A stretch of 64,000 bases of DNA from Steinernema hermaphroditum. Taxonomy: Eukaryota > Nematoda > Chromadorea > Rhabditida > Steinernematidae. Positions within the stretch are counted from its first letter, which is position 1, and each line of letters opens with the position of its first letter. Shown in pieces: positions 1 to 9,935 of this stretch. The stretch covers positions 1,884,769 to 1,948,768 of the forward strand of contig CM059624.1 of assembly GCA_030435675.1 (NCBI GenBank), in the 5' to 3' direction. The notes beneath the pieces are model-generated. The model saw only the letters and a list, made by a program, of their open reading frames with translations. It was not told the DNA's origin and did not search any database. The position numbers and the translations under genes are program-made.

Positions 1-171
1 AGGTACCATCGGCTTTCGGATATAGGTACAAGCCACACGATACTAACCATGAAGCACCAAAGGTCGACCTTAACTGATGGTGCGATTCTATCATTTAGCA
101 TCACTTTCAATCCATTTAAGATCCGAAACAGTGAACATAGACCACTCAAGTTCCCAATCCGAAAGCCTTCC

Positions 172-501
172 ATGAATTTCATTGCCACCGAGTTCGACGC
201 GAAGATCTTCCTGATGGTCCTTACTCTTCCGGCTATCGCCCTTCTCTGCGTCCTTTTCGCCAAAAGAGCTTTCTACAGGAAACAAGAGAAGGGCCATGAG
301 CTTCCTCAGTACTGTCAAACGAATATTCTGGGATTAAACCAGCGCCAAGACAAGGTCCACATGATTCCACAGCCCCAAGAGAAACCCCAGGAACTTCCTC
401 CCTTAAAAGAGGAGAAGAAACCCTTGATGCAATTCCAAAATGTCACTGTCGTCGACATGGATCCGGAGGACAGCTCCACCTGGGATGTCATTTCACTCTA
501 A
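172..501 (+). CDS. small single-pass membrane protein, unknown
   Basis: The open frame runs from an upstream ATG at 49, but the ATG at 172 is the more natural start and gives 109 residues. Near the N-terminus there is one clear hydrophobic segment (IFLMVLTLPAIALLCVLF) followed by basic residues (AKRAFYRK), so a short N-terminal outside or lumenal part and a cytosolic Pro/Glu/Lys-rich tail are likely by the positive-inside rule. The tail contains repeated QPQEKPQELPP-type stretches and ends in an acidic patch. An AATAAA lies about 20 nt after the TAA. I recognise no family. The transmembrane segment, codon-like composition and poly(A) signal support a real gene; an upstream exon cannot be excluded. 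Confidence 0.5.
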   Translation: MNFIATEFDAKIFLMVLTLPAIALLCVLFAKRAFYRKQEKGHELPQYCQTNILGLNQRQDKVHMIPQPQEKPQELPPLKEEKKPLMQFQNVTVVDMDPEDSSTWDVISL

Positions 502-926
502 GTGTCCATGTGCTGTCAAATAAATTTATGAAATTCGATTGAGAAGTGTACCATAGGACATTGGGGCGCTTTCCTCAGATATGCACAAAGATGGCCACGG
601 TTGGCTGGTCGTTGAGCCGGTTGACGGCTAAGCCGATGCCCATTCATACAGGAATACATGTAGGATATTCATGCAGCAATAGAGGTTCCTTATCAAACTT
701 AAACCAACTATTTCGCCCACATGTTCCTATAAGCCACACATCTTTAAGTTCCTGGCTCACCAGGCCGTTATCAACGCCCTATAAGAGCAGCATAGGGCGT
801 CTGCTCGATATAGGCCATACCCTTTATATCATTATCCCTACGAAAACGTCGCCTATTGCAGATGTACTCAACCAATCAGACGTCCCGTAAGGCCGACTAC
901 CACTGACAAACAACAACGATGAGAAG
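502..926. other. intergenic, no supported gene
   Basis: A 114-codon open frame at 546-890 begins with GTG, has no recognisable domain and no splice context. I regard this stretch as the intergenic region and distal promoter of the protease gene. Confidence 0.4.
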
Positions 927-938
927 TGATAACGATAA
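927..938 (+). promoter_or_regulatory. tandem GATA sites upstream of the protease gene
   Basis: TGATAA followed directly by CGATAA lies about 155 bp before the protease ATG. In nematodes TGATAA is the preferred site of intestinal GATA factors (ELT-2 type), and digestive aspartyl proteases are typical gut genes. Intestinal expression is an inference from this pairing. Confidence 0.4.
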
Positions 939-1092
939 CGACAGACCGTGGTCGTCAAAAGTTGATCTAAAAGTGCACTTTTTGATCTCAATCACTATCA
1001 CTGACGCAGACAGCTACGTGGGAAGGACAAGCCTTCCTTGTTAAATCCCTTTAAAAGCTTCCATCTCCATTCAGTCCAACATCACTTCGATC

Positions 1093-2342
1093 ATGAAGTT
1101 CTTCGTGTTCCTCGCCCTTCTGGGCATCGCCAACGCGGCTTTCCAACTGCCGCTTCACCGTCGCCAGCCCCATCACGATGTCAAGGAGGCCAACTTCGCC
1201 AAAATTGGCCAGCATGTCGATCACCGTGCATGGAACTACCTCGCCACCGTCTCAATTGGAACGCCACCGCAGCAGTTCTCCGTTGTGCTCGACACGGGAA
1301 GCTCGCTTTTCTGGGTGCCCGACTCCAGTTGTGGTCTAAAGGCATGCCCCGAAAAATGCCAGACTGTTTGGGGAGGTGAGTTCTTTCTGTTTTCTCTTTC
1401 AAAACTCATCAGTGAATCGTTGCAGGCTGTCCTGCGGACTGCGATGCTGCCTGCTGCGAACACAAGTCCGTTTACACCGATCCTAACTCCCCGTGCGCCA
1501 ACAAACACCGCTTCGACAGCAAAAAGTCGTCCACGTACAACAAGACCGGAAATTCCCCATGGGACCTTCAGTACGCTACTGGCACGGCCGAAGGATTCCT
1601 GGCTCGCGATACGGTGATCTTCGGAGAAGCCGGCAGTCAGCAGCTTGTCGTTCGCAAGATGATTTTCGGTCAGGCCTCCAAGATAGGCGATCACTTTGCC
1701 ACCTCCTCCGCCGAAGGAATCCTTGGCCTTAGCTTGATTAGCGGCATCAAAGACAACACTCCTCCGTTGCTCCAGGCCATCTACCAGCGAAAATTCGATC
1801 AGCCCCTCTTTACCGTATATCTGGACAAGAAGGGAAACGGAGGCATGTTCACGTGGGGAGGCTTGGACACCGTCAACTGCGGCCCTGTCATCGCCTACGC
1901 TCGTCTTAGTGAACGCGGCACGTGGAGCGTCCATGTCGATGGCCTTAGTCTCGGAAAGTACTCGTACAACAACCAGGGTCAAGGCTTCAAAGGTCTCTCT
2001 GATACGGGTTCTGGCGCCATTTTCGGACCCAGAAGCGTCGTCGACAGCATCGCCAAGGAGCTGGGCGCCGTGTTCGTCGGCAACAACAACTACGCGCTTC
2101 CTTGCGACGGAAATCCTGACCTCGAACTTTCCATCGGAGGCAGGAAGTACGCGGTCAAGCCGGAGGCCTATCTCATTGACGTCGGACCGAAGATCCTCAA
2201 CGGCGTCAAGTACTGCATGCTTGGTATCGTCGGAAGAGACAGTCAGACGCATCTGACCCTCGGCACCCCCTTCATCCGTCAGTTCTGCCAGATCTACGAT
2301 GTTGCAAGGGCGAGCATCGGTTTCGCCAACCCGACTGCTTAA
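1093..2342 (+). CDS. secreted pepsin-like aspartyl protease (two exons)
   Basis: Exon 1 is 1093-1375 and exon 2 is 1426-2342, separated by a 50-nt GT-AG intron; the join keeps frame and gives 399 residues. A signal peptide ([15 protein letters not shown]) is followed by a short propeptide. The two catalytic aspartates are in VVLDTGSS (about D67) and LSDTGSG (about D287), and the flap tyrosine is in QYATGT (about Y144). A cysteine-rich insertion ([10 protein letters not shown]) follows the first lobe. Length and layout match A1-family proteases of nematode gut (ASP type), which digest protein in the lumen or lysosome. AATAAA at 2377 ends the gene. All key residues are present, so an active enzyme is expected. 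Confidence 0.93.
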
Positions 2343-2982
2343 ATATTGTATTATTATTTAAACATCTTGACAACTAAATAAAATTGAACAAGTCACGAAG
2401 CGAACCTCTCCATCAGGCGATCGATTTCCTGATTATCAGATTGGGTCCGGACTCCGGAAAAGAGTTCGGAACCGGCATTCCTCTGGAGCCAATCCAATGG
2501 AGATGATTTTAAGGACACTTTTCACCTACTCCTTCTGAAGGAGGAGGTGCTCATTGTTGTCGAAAACGTAGATCGTCAAGAATCTCTATGAACTTCGGTT
2601 CGGAGAAGATTAAGAATACTGTAACCTTCCTATACTGCTTGCAAAGGAAGTACACAAACTGTTCCGCGCTTGGTCTGCAATTTGGCATAGAGGGTTGGAA
2701 GGCCACCGAGGACGAACGGATTCAGAATTCAAGCGGTAGTCGGCGTTATAGGACCAAACGAATTGGGATAGACGTTGTAAGAAGTAAGGAATTTGATCCT
2801 GATATTGGATAGGTGAACGGCTGATGCTGATGCTGCCTGCCACTATTCGAGACCGATGACCAACTGTCTAGGATCTATTGAAGATTCAGGATACTAGGGT
2901 GATTTGATGTACAGAAGAGCTATAAATTGACTGAACACATTTACTGAGAAAATCGCCAAATTAAAGTAATTTCGCAAGATCA
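2343..2982. other. intergenic between convergent genes
   Basis: This holds the protease poly(A) signal at 2377 and the 3' flank of the minus-strand gene that follows. Open frames at 2588-2843 overlap on both strands and show no domain. I see no other element. Confidence 0.4.
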
Positions 2983-3684
2983 TCAAATATAATACCGTAC
3001 CCAAGATTCCTTTGGCAAATCAAAGCGCGCCAAAAAAACGTACTGCTTCCTCGTGTCTCTCTTCATGCTCTTCATCGGTTCCACCACTTCCAACAAGAAT
3101 TCCTCTTTTTCCCACTTGAGCAATTTGATCCGTATCAACCTATTCAAGCGGATCTGGCTCATCAGAAATTCACTAATATTTCGATCGACTCTGGGCCTAT
3201 CGAGCTGTATATCTCGCAAAGAGGCGCCATGAAGAAGCGACAGGAAATCGACAGTAAAGTATGAATTCGAACCGCAATTTCGATATTGCAGTTTTGCCTC
3301 ATTGGAAAAAGGCCTTACAAAGTCGATAAGTTTTTCGATTTCGTACCTTGTAGCCGGTTGACGGATAATTCGCGCTAAGTTGATCGAGTCGACGAGGAGC
3401 TGATTAAGAGGATACTGGCTGATATAGATGCTGAGTGATGACAACCTCAAGTACTTGCTGGGAGTCTCGAAGAGGTTATCAAAAGTTAACTCGAGTGGCT
3501 CGGATGGAGTGAAAGCATACCACCATTGATTGCCTTCCGATCGGATTGCAAACTCCAAAGTAATACGGTTTGTTTGGTGATCTTGGAAGACCGCTCCCCA
3601 CAAGCCTTGGAAAGACTCCGCTTCAGGAAGGTTCTTTAGCTTCGACGCGACGGTATCACAGAAATGGAAAGGAAGATCATCCAT
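2983..3684 (-). CDS. MDTVPF-family protein, copy 1 (divergent)
   Basis: This is a single-exon gene of 233 residues when started at the ATG that aligns with other family members (MDDLPFHFCDTVASKL); an in-frame ATG five codons upstream is possible. It shares with the copies near 15.5, 19.4, 27.7, 49.5 and 58.5 kb the N-terminal pattern F.FCD.V...L..LP, then W.A...H...R, a central strand region, and a C-terminal helix-rich part. The N-terminal pattern is reminiscent of nematode F-box proteins and the C-terminal segments of F-box-associated repeats, which would suggest substrate adaptors, but I see no unambiguous F-box. No frame break is seen. Function unknown. Confidence 0.7.
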   Translation of the reverse strand: MDDLPFHFCDTVASKLKNLPEAESFQGLWGAVFQDHQTNRITLEFAIRSEGNQWWYAFTPSEPLELTFDNLFETPSKYLRLSSLSIYISQYPLNQLLVDSINLARIIRQPATRYEIEKLIDFVRPFSNEAKLQYRNCGSNSYFTVDFLSLLHGASLRDIQLDRPRVDRNISEFLMSQIRLNRLIRIKLLKWEKEEFLLEVVEPMKSMKRDTRKQYVFLARFDLPKESWVRYYI

Positions 3685-3929
3685 CGCGGGAGCGAACATA
3701 TGAGAATTGAGAAGCGTTTGAGATAATGATGAAGGTATAAATGTGTGAATTGGGACAAAGGACGATCGTTTATTGGTCTTGAAGCGATTGTAAGCAATGA
3801 AATTGAATGAAAATTTGAAAGATGAAGGAAAAAAAATTAAGAAGTGACGTCGACATGGCGATCATTTAAGGCTGACATTAAGATCGCCCAAGTCTGAAGA
3901 TTTCGGACACGTTTCTCTGCAGCGCCTCA

Positions 3930-4515
3930 AGCAGCCGGCCTGGCGTGGCGTAGATGTCGAACTGGGGCTGCGCTCCACGGGGCATCTGGCAATCGGCGAA
4001 AATCTTCTGTTTCTGGGGCGTTTGCGGCACAGGGAGGCTTCTGCGCTCGCATCTACTTCGGAGAGACGAGTCCGTAGTCCTGGTTGCGTCCTCGCAGTTC
4101 CTCAGAGCGTCGGCGACCTTCGGGATGACTTCTCACTTGGCCGGATTCTTGACGGCGGACATCTTGCTGTCATCTGTGGTGGGACTACGGCTTCCGGGAC
4201 CCGGAATCCGGGTGTCCCAATTCCCTCTGGAAGCCGGAACAGTCACAACTGCCATAGGGTTTGCCATCTGATCGAGCAAACACTGCGAGCGACCGGACCG
4301 ACCGCTCGCCACCGCGACACGAGTGAGACTATGTTGAGACTGTAAATTACGGCTCTCTGATGTTCCAGATCTTCTGGGAGCCTGGGAATTCTCGGCCACA
4401 ATGAGCTACACAGCTCAAAGGCCACCTTAGCTGTTACTATGCCTCTAGCGCTTCCATTTCTGACAGATGAGCTAAAACGATTCCATGAGCAGCCATCTTG
4501 CCGCCCACAGGACAA
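3930..4515. repeat. mosaic of dispersed fragments shared with other loci
   Basis: 3940-4080 matches 20176-20260 and 48630-48790 around the core CGGGGCATCTGG. On the minus strand, 4170-4260 matches part of 58255-58350 (a nuclear-receptor-like finger fragment). 4290-4335 resembles 19258-19310, the upstream flank of an MDTVPF copy. Open frames on both strands are short and discordant. I read this as decayed duplicated sequence, not a gene. Confidence 0.45.
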
Positions 4516-4638
4516 ATCATGACGGCATTAGAAAGGCCGGAATATTAATAATCCATTTCACCATTTCGCTCACTACGTTTTTAGCGTTCAGTTTTCAAAA
4601 CTCCTATCAAAGCAACGTCTCTCCGTTATACAAGGAAA

Positions 4639-6257
4639 ATGCTATTGTGTAACGGACGTCTGGTTCTTCTCCTATGCCTCCTCGGAATCGTGGGCGGAGG
4701 GATCGTTTCTAATACAACATTAAGCAGGATCAAACACACGCCGTCTTCGAAGAAATACAAAACGACGCTTGATGGAAAACACAAGCAGATGGAAAAGGTA
4801 CTCAAATTCTTATCCTCCTGTTCAGATGGATGCTTTTAGCTATCTCTTCCTGTAATCGTCGATATCGATGAACCTCTCGCTATTGACCAAACGATTAGAA
4901 TCGAAGGACATCTCCCGCATAATTTTAAATCGTAAAGATCACCTTTTAACTGCGCCGTCTACAAGTTTAGATTGAACATCACTCTGGGAGCAAACCACCA
5001 TGAAGACGACGAGTATGCGCCACTCCATCTGAATCTACAGCTCAATCGAAACTTCAATCTGAAGCGGATAGAGGTGATTTTTTTTCAGACTGCTCTACAT
5101 GACATCCATTTCAGCGAGGCCAGCTCCTAGACATAAGTCAATTCGTGCGATACAAACAAATAGAACCGACGTTGTTCTCGAGTATCAAGCCCGGAAAGAG
5201 GCTTATCGTTCACATTCGCCTATTTGAGGATAACGGACGGTGGTTCCACATCACAATCAACCACTTATCATATGCTTTCGTCAAGAATACGTTTGTTTCT
5301 ATCTGATGTTTATATGTTGGCATGGTTTTCAGCTTCCAACTCGATCAAATCAAACAAGTTTCCCTAGATGGCGACGCCTCAATCGAGCGCGTGGAGTGGG
5401 GTGGGAGATCCTTCAAGACCCCATTTCTTCAGACCTTCCCTCCTTTGAAAGGTATTCTGTCAACGAAGGTTGGGGCCAAAAAACTGCAAAGCTAAAAAAT
5501 ACGCTAAAACGGCACAAAAACTGTAAAGAAACGCAAAGCCTTGCGTCCCCAGAGATACGGTGGAAGTATAGCGCTACTGTCTCAACTGCCTGTGTGGCTC
5601 ATTGCGAACGTGGTTCTTTTGTATGCGGGCGGTGTCGAGTTCGGTTCCCCTCGGGGTCCTTATTTTGTGTGGGTGTTTTCTCCGTGCTCACGGAAAAACA
5701 CACAAACACACACACACACAAACAGACCAACGGACCCGTCGGTTCTCCATAAGGGGGAGTATTTCTCTGTCCCTCATTTTTCCCACGAACAACCTTATAG
5801 AATCCGTATTTAGAGGGACGCGTGGTGGTTACTGGACTCTTTAACGACGATGACTGGTTCGCACTGGCGTTCCTCGATTCGCGTGCTGAAAAACCCTTCT
5901 ACTTCAACATTAGGTTTAAAGAACGAAAGGTAAAGAAAAAAACATCGCATTCTTCATCAAATAATGCTTGAGGCGCTGGCAAATACTTTGACGAATAGAA
6001 AGTGGGGAGAAGAGAAGTTTGCATCGAAATTCACATTTGATTTACATCGACTTTTGGAGATCACTTTACTAGTGAATTCTGAAGAAGTACAGGTGACTCT
6101 TATCCGATGGCACCTAATACATTTTTCTATATTAGTGTTTCAGGTTTTGGCTTATGGTGAACTTATTATGAAGTACAAACATCGCACTGATCCGCGCAAG
6201 AACTATGTCGGCATCTGGATCACAGGTGCGGATGTGTACAGCGTTATTTGGACGTAG
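4639..6257 (+). CDS. secreted tandem-repeat galectin (eight exons)
   Basis: Exons 4639-4797, 4840-4931, 4971-5073, 5115-5290, 5333-5451, 5814-5929, 5973-6092 and 6144-6257 join with consistent phases at GT-AG sites into 332 residues. A signal peptide (RLVLLLCLLGIVGGG) precedes two galectin-type carbohydrate-recognition domains. Domain 1 has IDQTIRIEGHLP, LHLNLQLNRNF, a WFHITIN strand and the closing IKQVSLDGDASIERVEW. Domain 2 has VVVTGLFNDDD, FYFNIRFKERK and the conserved KWGEEKF segment with its Trp. Galectins bind beta-galactosides; a leader is unusual for classic galectins but seen in nematode relatives. Domain 1 lacks a clear H.NPR-type sugar-binding string, so its specificity may differ. 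Intron 5 carries a SINE. Confidence 0.8.
5480..5755 (+). repeat. tRNA-derived SINE-like repeat, copy 1
   Basis: Lies within intron 5 of the galectin gene. It contains an A-box-like TGGCTCATTGCG and, about 45 nt later, a B-box-like GAGTTCGGTTCCCC, then a conserved tail with a CA-rich run and GACCCGTCGGTTCTCCAT. The same string occurs inverted at 47,970-48,220, and partial copies occur near 59.3 and 61.3 kb. The internal boxes and dispersed copies support a SINE. Confidence 0.6.
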
Positions 6258-6365
6258 TATACAGTCTTCTTGTCCCTTTTTCCAACCCCCCGCCAATGCT
6301 AAAGTCGACATTAAAGACAAGAACTGTTTGTTATCTCGATTTGTGTATTAAATTGTTTACTCTAT

Positions 6366-6820
6366 ACCCTTTTATTTCCAAAGAAGATTTCCAATTTCAA
6401 TTGCTTCTATGTAATCTAGCCTCACTGAGAACAGGATTTAAGGTATTTTGACTTTTACGAAGGACTGACCTTTCCTTTGAATAGGGTATGCGTTGAGTGG
6501 GGTGGGATGGACAAGGAGAGGAACTGGAATGGGGCATGAACCGGGTACATCAGTGCTTGAAGTGCTTCAGTGAGTCGTGGAGGATGGGTTGAATGGAGAT
6601 GTAGACAAGGTCAGCTTCGGACATCATGATCAAATCAGACGAGAGGCTGTCTGGCTCAAAGCATGAAGAGCCTTGTACGTGAAGACCACCGCACTTGCTA
6701 GTGTTCTAGTATTGTGTGCCCTAAGCCCTTTCCTTTCCAAAGAAGCTTTCCAATTTCACCTCATTTTAATCTAGCCTCATCCTTGATCTAAGGTATCTTG
6801 ACTTTCACACTACCGCGACA
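6366..6820. repeat. pair of direct repeats in intergenic DNA
   Basis: About 90 bp at 6366-6457 recurs at 6726-6820 with mismatches (shared TTTCCAAAGAAG and AATCTAGCCTCA). The sequence between them is G-rich and has no supported gene. The rest of 6258-7003 holds only the galectin 3' flank and the poly(A) region of the next gene. Confidence 0.5.
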
Positions 6821-7003
6821 CGAATGAGACCTTCGGGTAGCTTTAGTAGCGGGCTGTTTCATCGATTCTCATCCTGGATGTACGGTGGCTTGAAGGACCT
6901 TCAAAACAGAAATAACATTTATTTACAAGCGGCTCCAGTAAAATACATATTTACACATAAGTCCAAGTAGTTTGTACATGAGAATAACCAGTATACACAG
7001 AGC

Positions 7004-7288
7004 TTAACTGTACAGCAGAGTCATCACCATCTTGTACGGCGAGACGGAGTTCGAGCGATAGGTCCCTTCGAGAGTCGGCTGCGCAATGTCCATCTTCTCG
7101 ACCATGTACGAGTACTGGCTAAGGTGTCCGTTGGGGGTGACGATCTGGTTGATGCTGTCCACAGAGGTGGGTGCGTCGCGGAGGGCTTCGCGTGTGGCCG
7201 GGACGTCGTTGGGCTTGAAGGCCGAGGGACGAGGTGGAAGGGCGGCAAGGATCGATCGGGAATGTCTCAGCAGGGGAATTCCGCTCAT
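7004..7288 (-). CDS. small protein of 94 residues, unknown
   Basis: The frame starts with ATG at 7288 and ends with TAA. Immediately upstream on the minus strand is a strong acceptor (CTTTCAG) 15 nt before the ATG, as expected for a spliced-leader trans-splice site or a non-coding first exon. An AATAAA lies about 85 nt beyond the stop. The N-terminus (MSGIPLLRHSRSILAALPPRP) is basic and hydrophobic, compatible with a mitochondrial presequence. The rest is soluble with no transmembrane segment, and I recognise no family. Codon usage is GC-biased like other genes here. Confidence 0.55.
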   Translation of the reverse strand: MSGIPLLRHSRSILAALPPRPSAFKPNDVPATREALRDAPTSVDSINQIVTPNGHLSQYSYMVEKMDIAQPTLEGTYRSNSVSPYKMVMTLLYS

Positions 7289-7325
7289 CTTGAATGTGTC
7301 TTCTGAAAGGAGTCGTCAAGTTTAG

Positions 7326-9100
7326 GTAGCGTATTGCCAGAGAACACGAGTGGCCGATCAGAAATTATATTTGCCATCGACTTCGGCGAGAAAAAGCAAT
7401 CTCGGAGACATGAAAACAGGTTAGCGTCGACGGCAAAAGATCAAAACATGGCTCGCGAGACCAGAATGTTCTCTGCAGAGGGTTGCCTGTCCATGATGAC
7501 GCAAATGTATGTGATAAATTGGAGTACTTTAGGATAAATGGGGGTTTTCCCGAAAACATGCTCGATTTGTGATCAACGTGGAAGTGTGTTAGTGAAGGAT
7601 TACGGTAGATTTGTGGCTGCAAGGTGAAGCAATTGTCCCACATTTTCGCAAACTTGAACAAGATAATACAAAAAGAGTCCGTCTATAAAAAACTGCATGA
7701 AAAACATATCCAAGGAGACTTTGATCGTCTGCCAACATCGTCGTAAACATTCACATTCATAAAGTAGTCCAGAAATAGAATAAGGGTCTTCTTTATGGAA
7801 CCGTATATGCCAACTGAGACGGGCCGGGCCGGAGCCGGCTTCTACAACGCCTGTCGTCGTCTCGGATCAGTATTTCGCAATCCGATTCGGCTCCGGCTCG
7901 GCTCAGTTGGTTCCAAGCGGAACCTTTTCTAGAACCAATTCTACCCCGCCAAAAGAAATCATTCTCCATGATGACAGAATTACCAGAATGCTCGACTTTT
8001 CGGGCACCTGATAAAAGCTATTTATATATAGAGGGCCCTTCTGGATAGACCTAATCGAAGAAGGTCAATGTCATTTGATGTCTATATGCTAACAGGCCTA
8101 GTGTTCTGTTGATTTAAAACATTGTTTATTTTGTCTAACCAAAGCTTAGGCAGACATCCTTGACGTCCAGAAAAGCTTGATTTCGACCCCCTTCGAAATC
8201 TAGGGTACAAACTCGGTATACTATACCTGATGCGAAACCGGAACTAGCCGGTATCAGTCCTGAAGGTCCAGGGTTAGGATCTGCCCACAGGAAATGTTAT
8301 TTTTTCATCTTTTCTTGAGGCATTCATCGTCTGATTCGCAATAAACAAAAGCAGCAGAAGAACGGCCGTAACAACATTTGCCTGCAAGCAGGTCCGAACC
8401 CCGGACCTTCTGACCGATTTGTTCCCGTTTCGAACCAGGTGCTTTCCTAGTCCAAACTAAAATGATCCCAGATTACAGCGGTAGCTTACTCTATAGAATA
8501 TCCATTTTGCTGCTCCATTCAGAGATCACAAACACAATTTCGATACAAGCTCTTCCAACACAGTCCAAAAGACCCTTTCTACCCCCTTGATCTTCTCATC
8601 AACAGAGAACCAGCGCACAAAAACATCTCAAATTGGCAACATAATAATCGTCACATTGTAATAACCACGTTTTGTCGGCACGTCGCGGCTCCCTTCACTA
8701 CACTGTTACACCGTCATCGTCCACGAACGGGTCCCTCCTCCTCCGGGGGTACTCAGGGGGGTCCTCAGCTGTCCGCGTTGTTTTCGGCTCCCTCCACGGC
8801 CGGAGCACAAAGCGGTCGACCGCCTCGGAGGCCGTCGCCGTCGATAAATAAATGGCGCCGCGGCTGTTTGCGAAAAGAAGTGTGGAATTCGGGGAGGGTC
8901 ACGTGGGGCGCACGTGGCGCTCTGTTGCCCTTTCGAAGCGCCAACGCTTCAGCGACGTGGAAGAGTTTTTGACCGAAAACGTGATTGGATGATCTATCTT
9001 TCCGAGCGGCGCAATGTGTCAAACTGGTTAATGAAGAAGATGAGGATGAACGCGATGATCAGTGGGGGGAGATTTGCAGAAAAAAGGAAGGCGTTTCTGC
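7326..9100. other. gene-poor stretch with a GC-rich hairpin
   Basis: No exon chain or conserved domain is seen. The only clear structure is an inverted repeat at 7809-7912. 8690-8900 is GC-rich but its open frames overlap on both strands and look spurious. Confidence 0.4.
7809..7912. repeat. GC-rich imperfect palindrome
   Basis: CCAACTGAG at the left end pairs with CTCAGTTGG at the right end, and the arms GGGCCGGAGCCGG and CCGGCTCGG are also complementary, giving a hairpin of roughly 100 bp. It could be a small MITE; no target duplication is obvious. Confidence 0.5.
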
Positions 9101-9105
9101 AACGG

Positions 9106-9935
9106 TTTGTGATGATTATACTCCAAAGAAAACAGGACGATGCATTTTTAGGAGTCTGAACAATCAAGGCATGTGGTGGATTTTAGTCTGGCAGGGGTAG
9201 GTAGCTGGTCTTGGATGGATGATTCCGACGAAATCAAGTTCGATCTCGAACTCGGAGGGGTCCATTCATTGGAACTTCATGGAAGGCTATGTGGACAGGT
9301 CTCGTTAGAGCGTTTCATAAACATCTAGCGGCTGAAAAGTCTCTCCATAGCGGGCATTAAGTTTTCGTTGATCTGCCCGTAGGGTCGTACTATTCCTAGC
9401 TTATCAAGGAGATCTCCATCATAAAGGAGTTAAAAATTAGGTCACAACAGATGTCCCGTTTCTCAAATTTCTTACAGCTACAAAAGAGAGAATTGCGATA
9501 AAACCAAGCTCTACAAAAACAGAGTATGCTGTTTTGTGACTAGATTGTGATGACTATGTCCCAAACAAAACAGGCCGATGTATCTTTAAACCAAAAGGAG
9601 CCTGATAAATCAAGGCGTGTGGTGGGTTTTGAATGAATATCTGAATATCTGTGATTTGACCGAAATCAAATTCGAAGTCGGAGGGACTTCATCGGAGGGT
9701 ATATGGACAGGTCTCACTATAGAGTTCCATGAACATCCACTGACTGAAAGGCCCCTCCATAACGGGCATTAATCTTTCCTTGATCCGTCCATAGGACCCT
9801 ACTAGCCTATCCCTAGCTTATCAAGGAGACCTCAGTCATAAAGGAGCTGAAAAAGAGGTCACAATAGATGTCCCGTTTTAGAATTTTCTTCCAACCACCA
9901 AAGAAGGAAACCTAATAAAACCAGTACCTATTAGA
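9106..9935 (+). repeat. tandem duplication, two units of about 435 bp
   Basis: Unit 1 starts near 9106 and unit 2 near 9546. Shared landmarks in the same order include GTGTGGTGG-type sequence, ATGGACAGGTCTC, GGGCATTAA, AGCTTATCAAGGAGA and CAGATGTCCCG/TAGATGTCCCG. Divergence of roughly one in six positions suggests an old event. Neither unit has a long frame. Confidence 0.65.

Noticed and set aside
1236..2252. 338-codon minus-strand open frame
   Set aside because: It is antisense to the aspartyl protease and arises from that gene's codon bias; no domain of its own.
4022..4515. Several frames near 4.0-4.5 kb as a gene
   Set aside because: Each is short and matches dispersed relic fragments elsewhere in different orientations; a mosaic of repeats explains it better.
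8370..8440. tRNA-like string (GGTCCGAACCCCGGACC)
   Set aside because: No acceptor or anticodon stem can be drawn around it on either strand.
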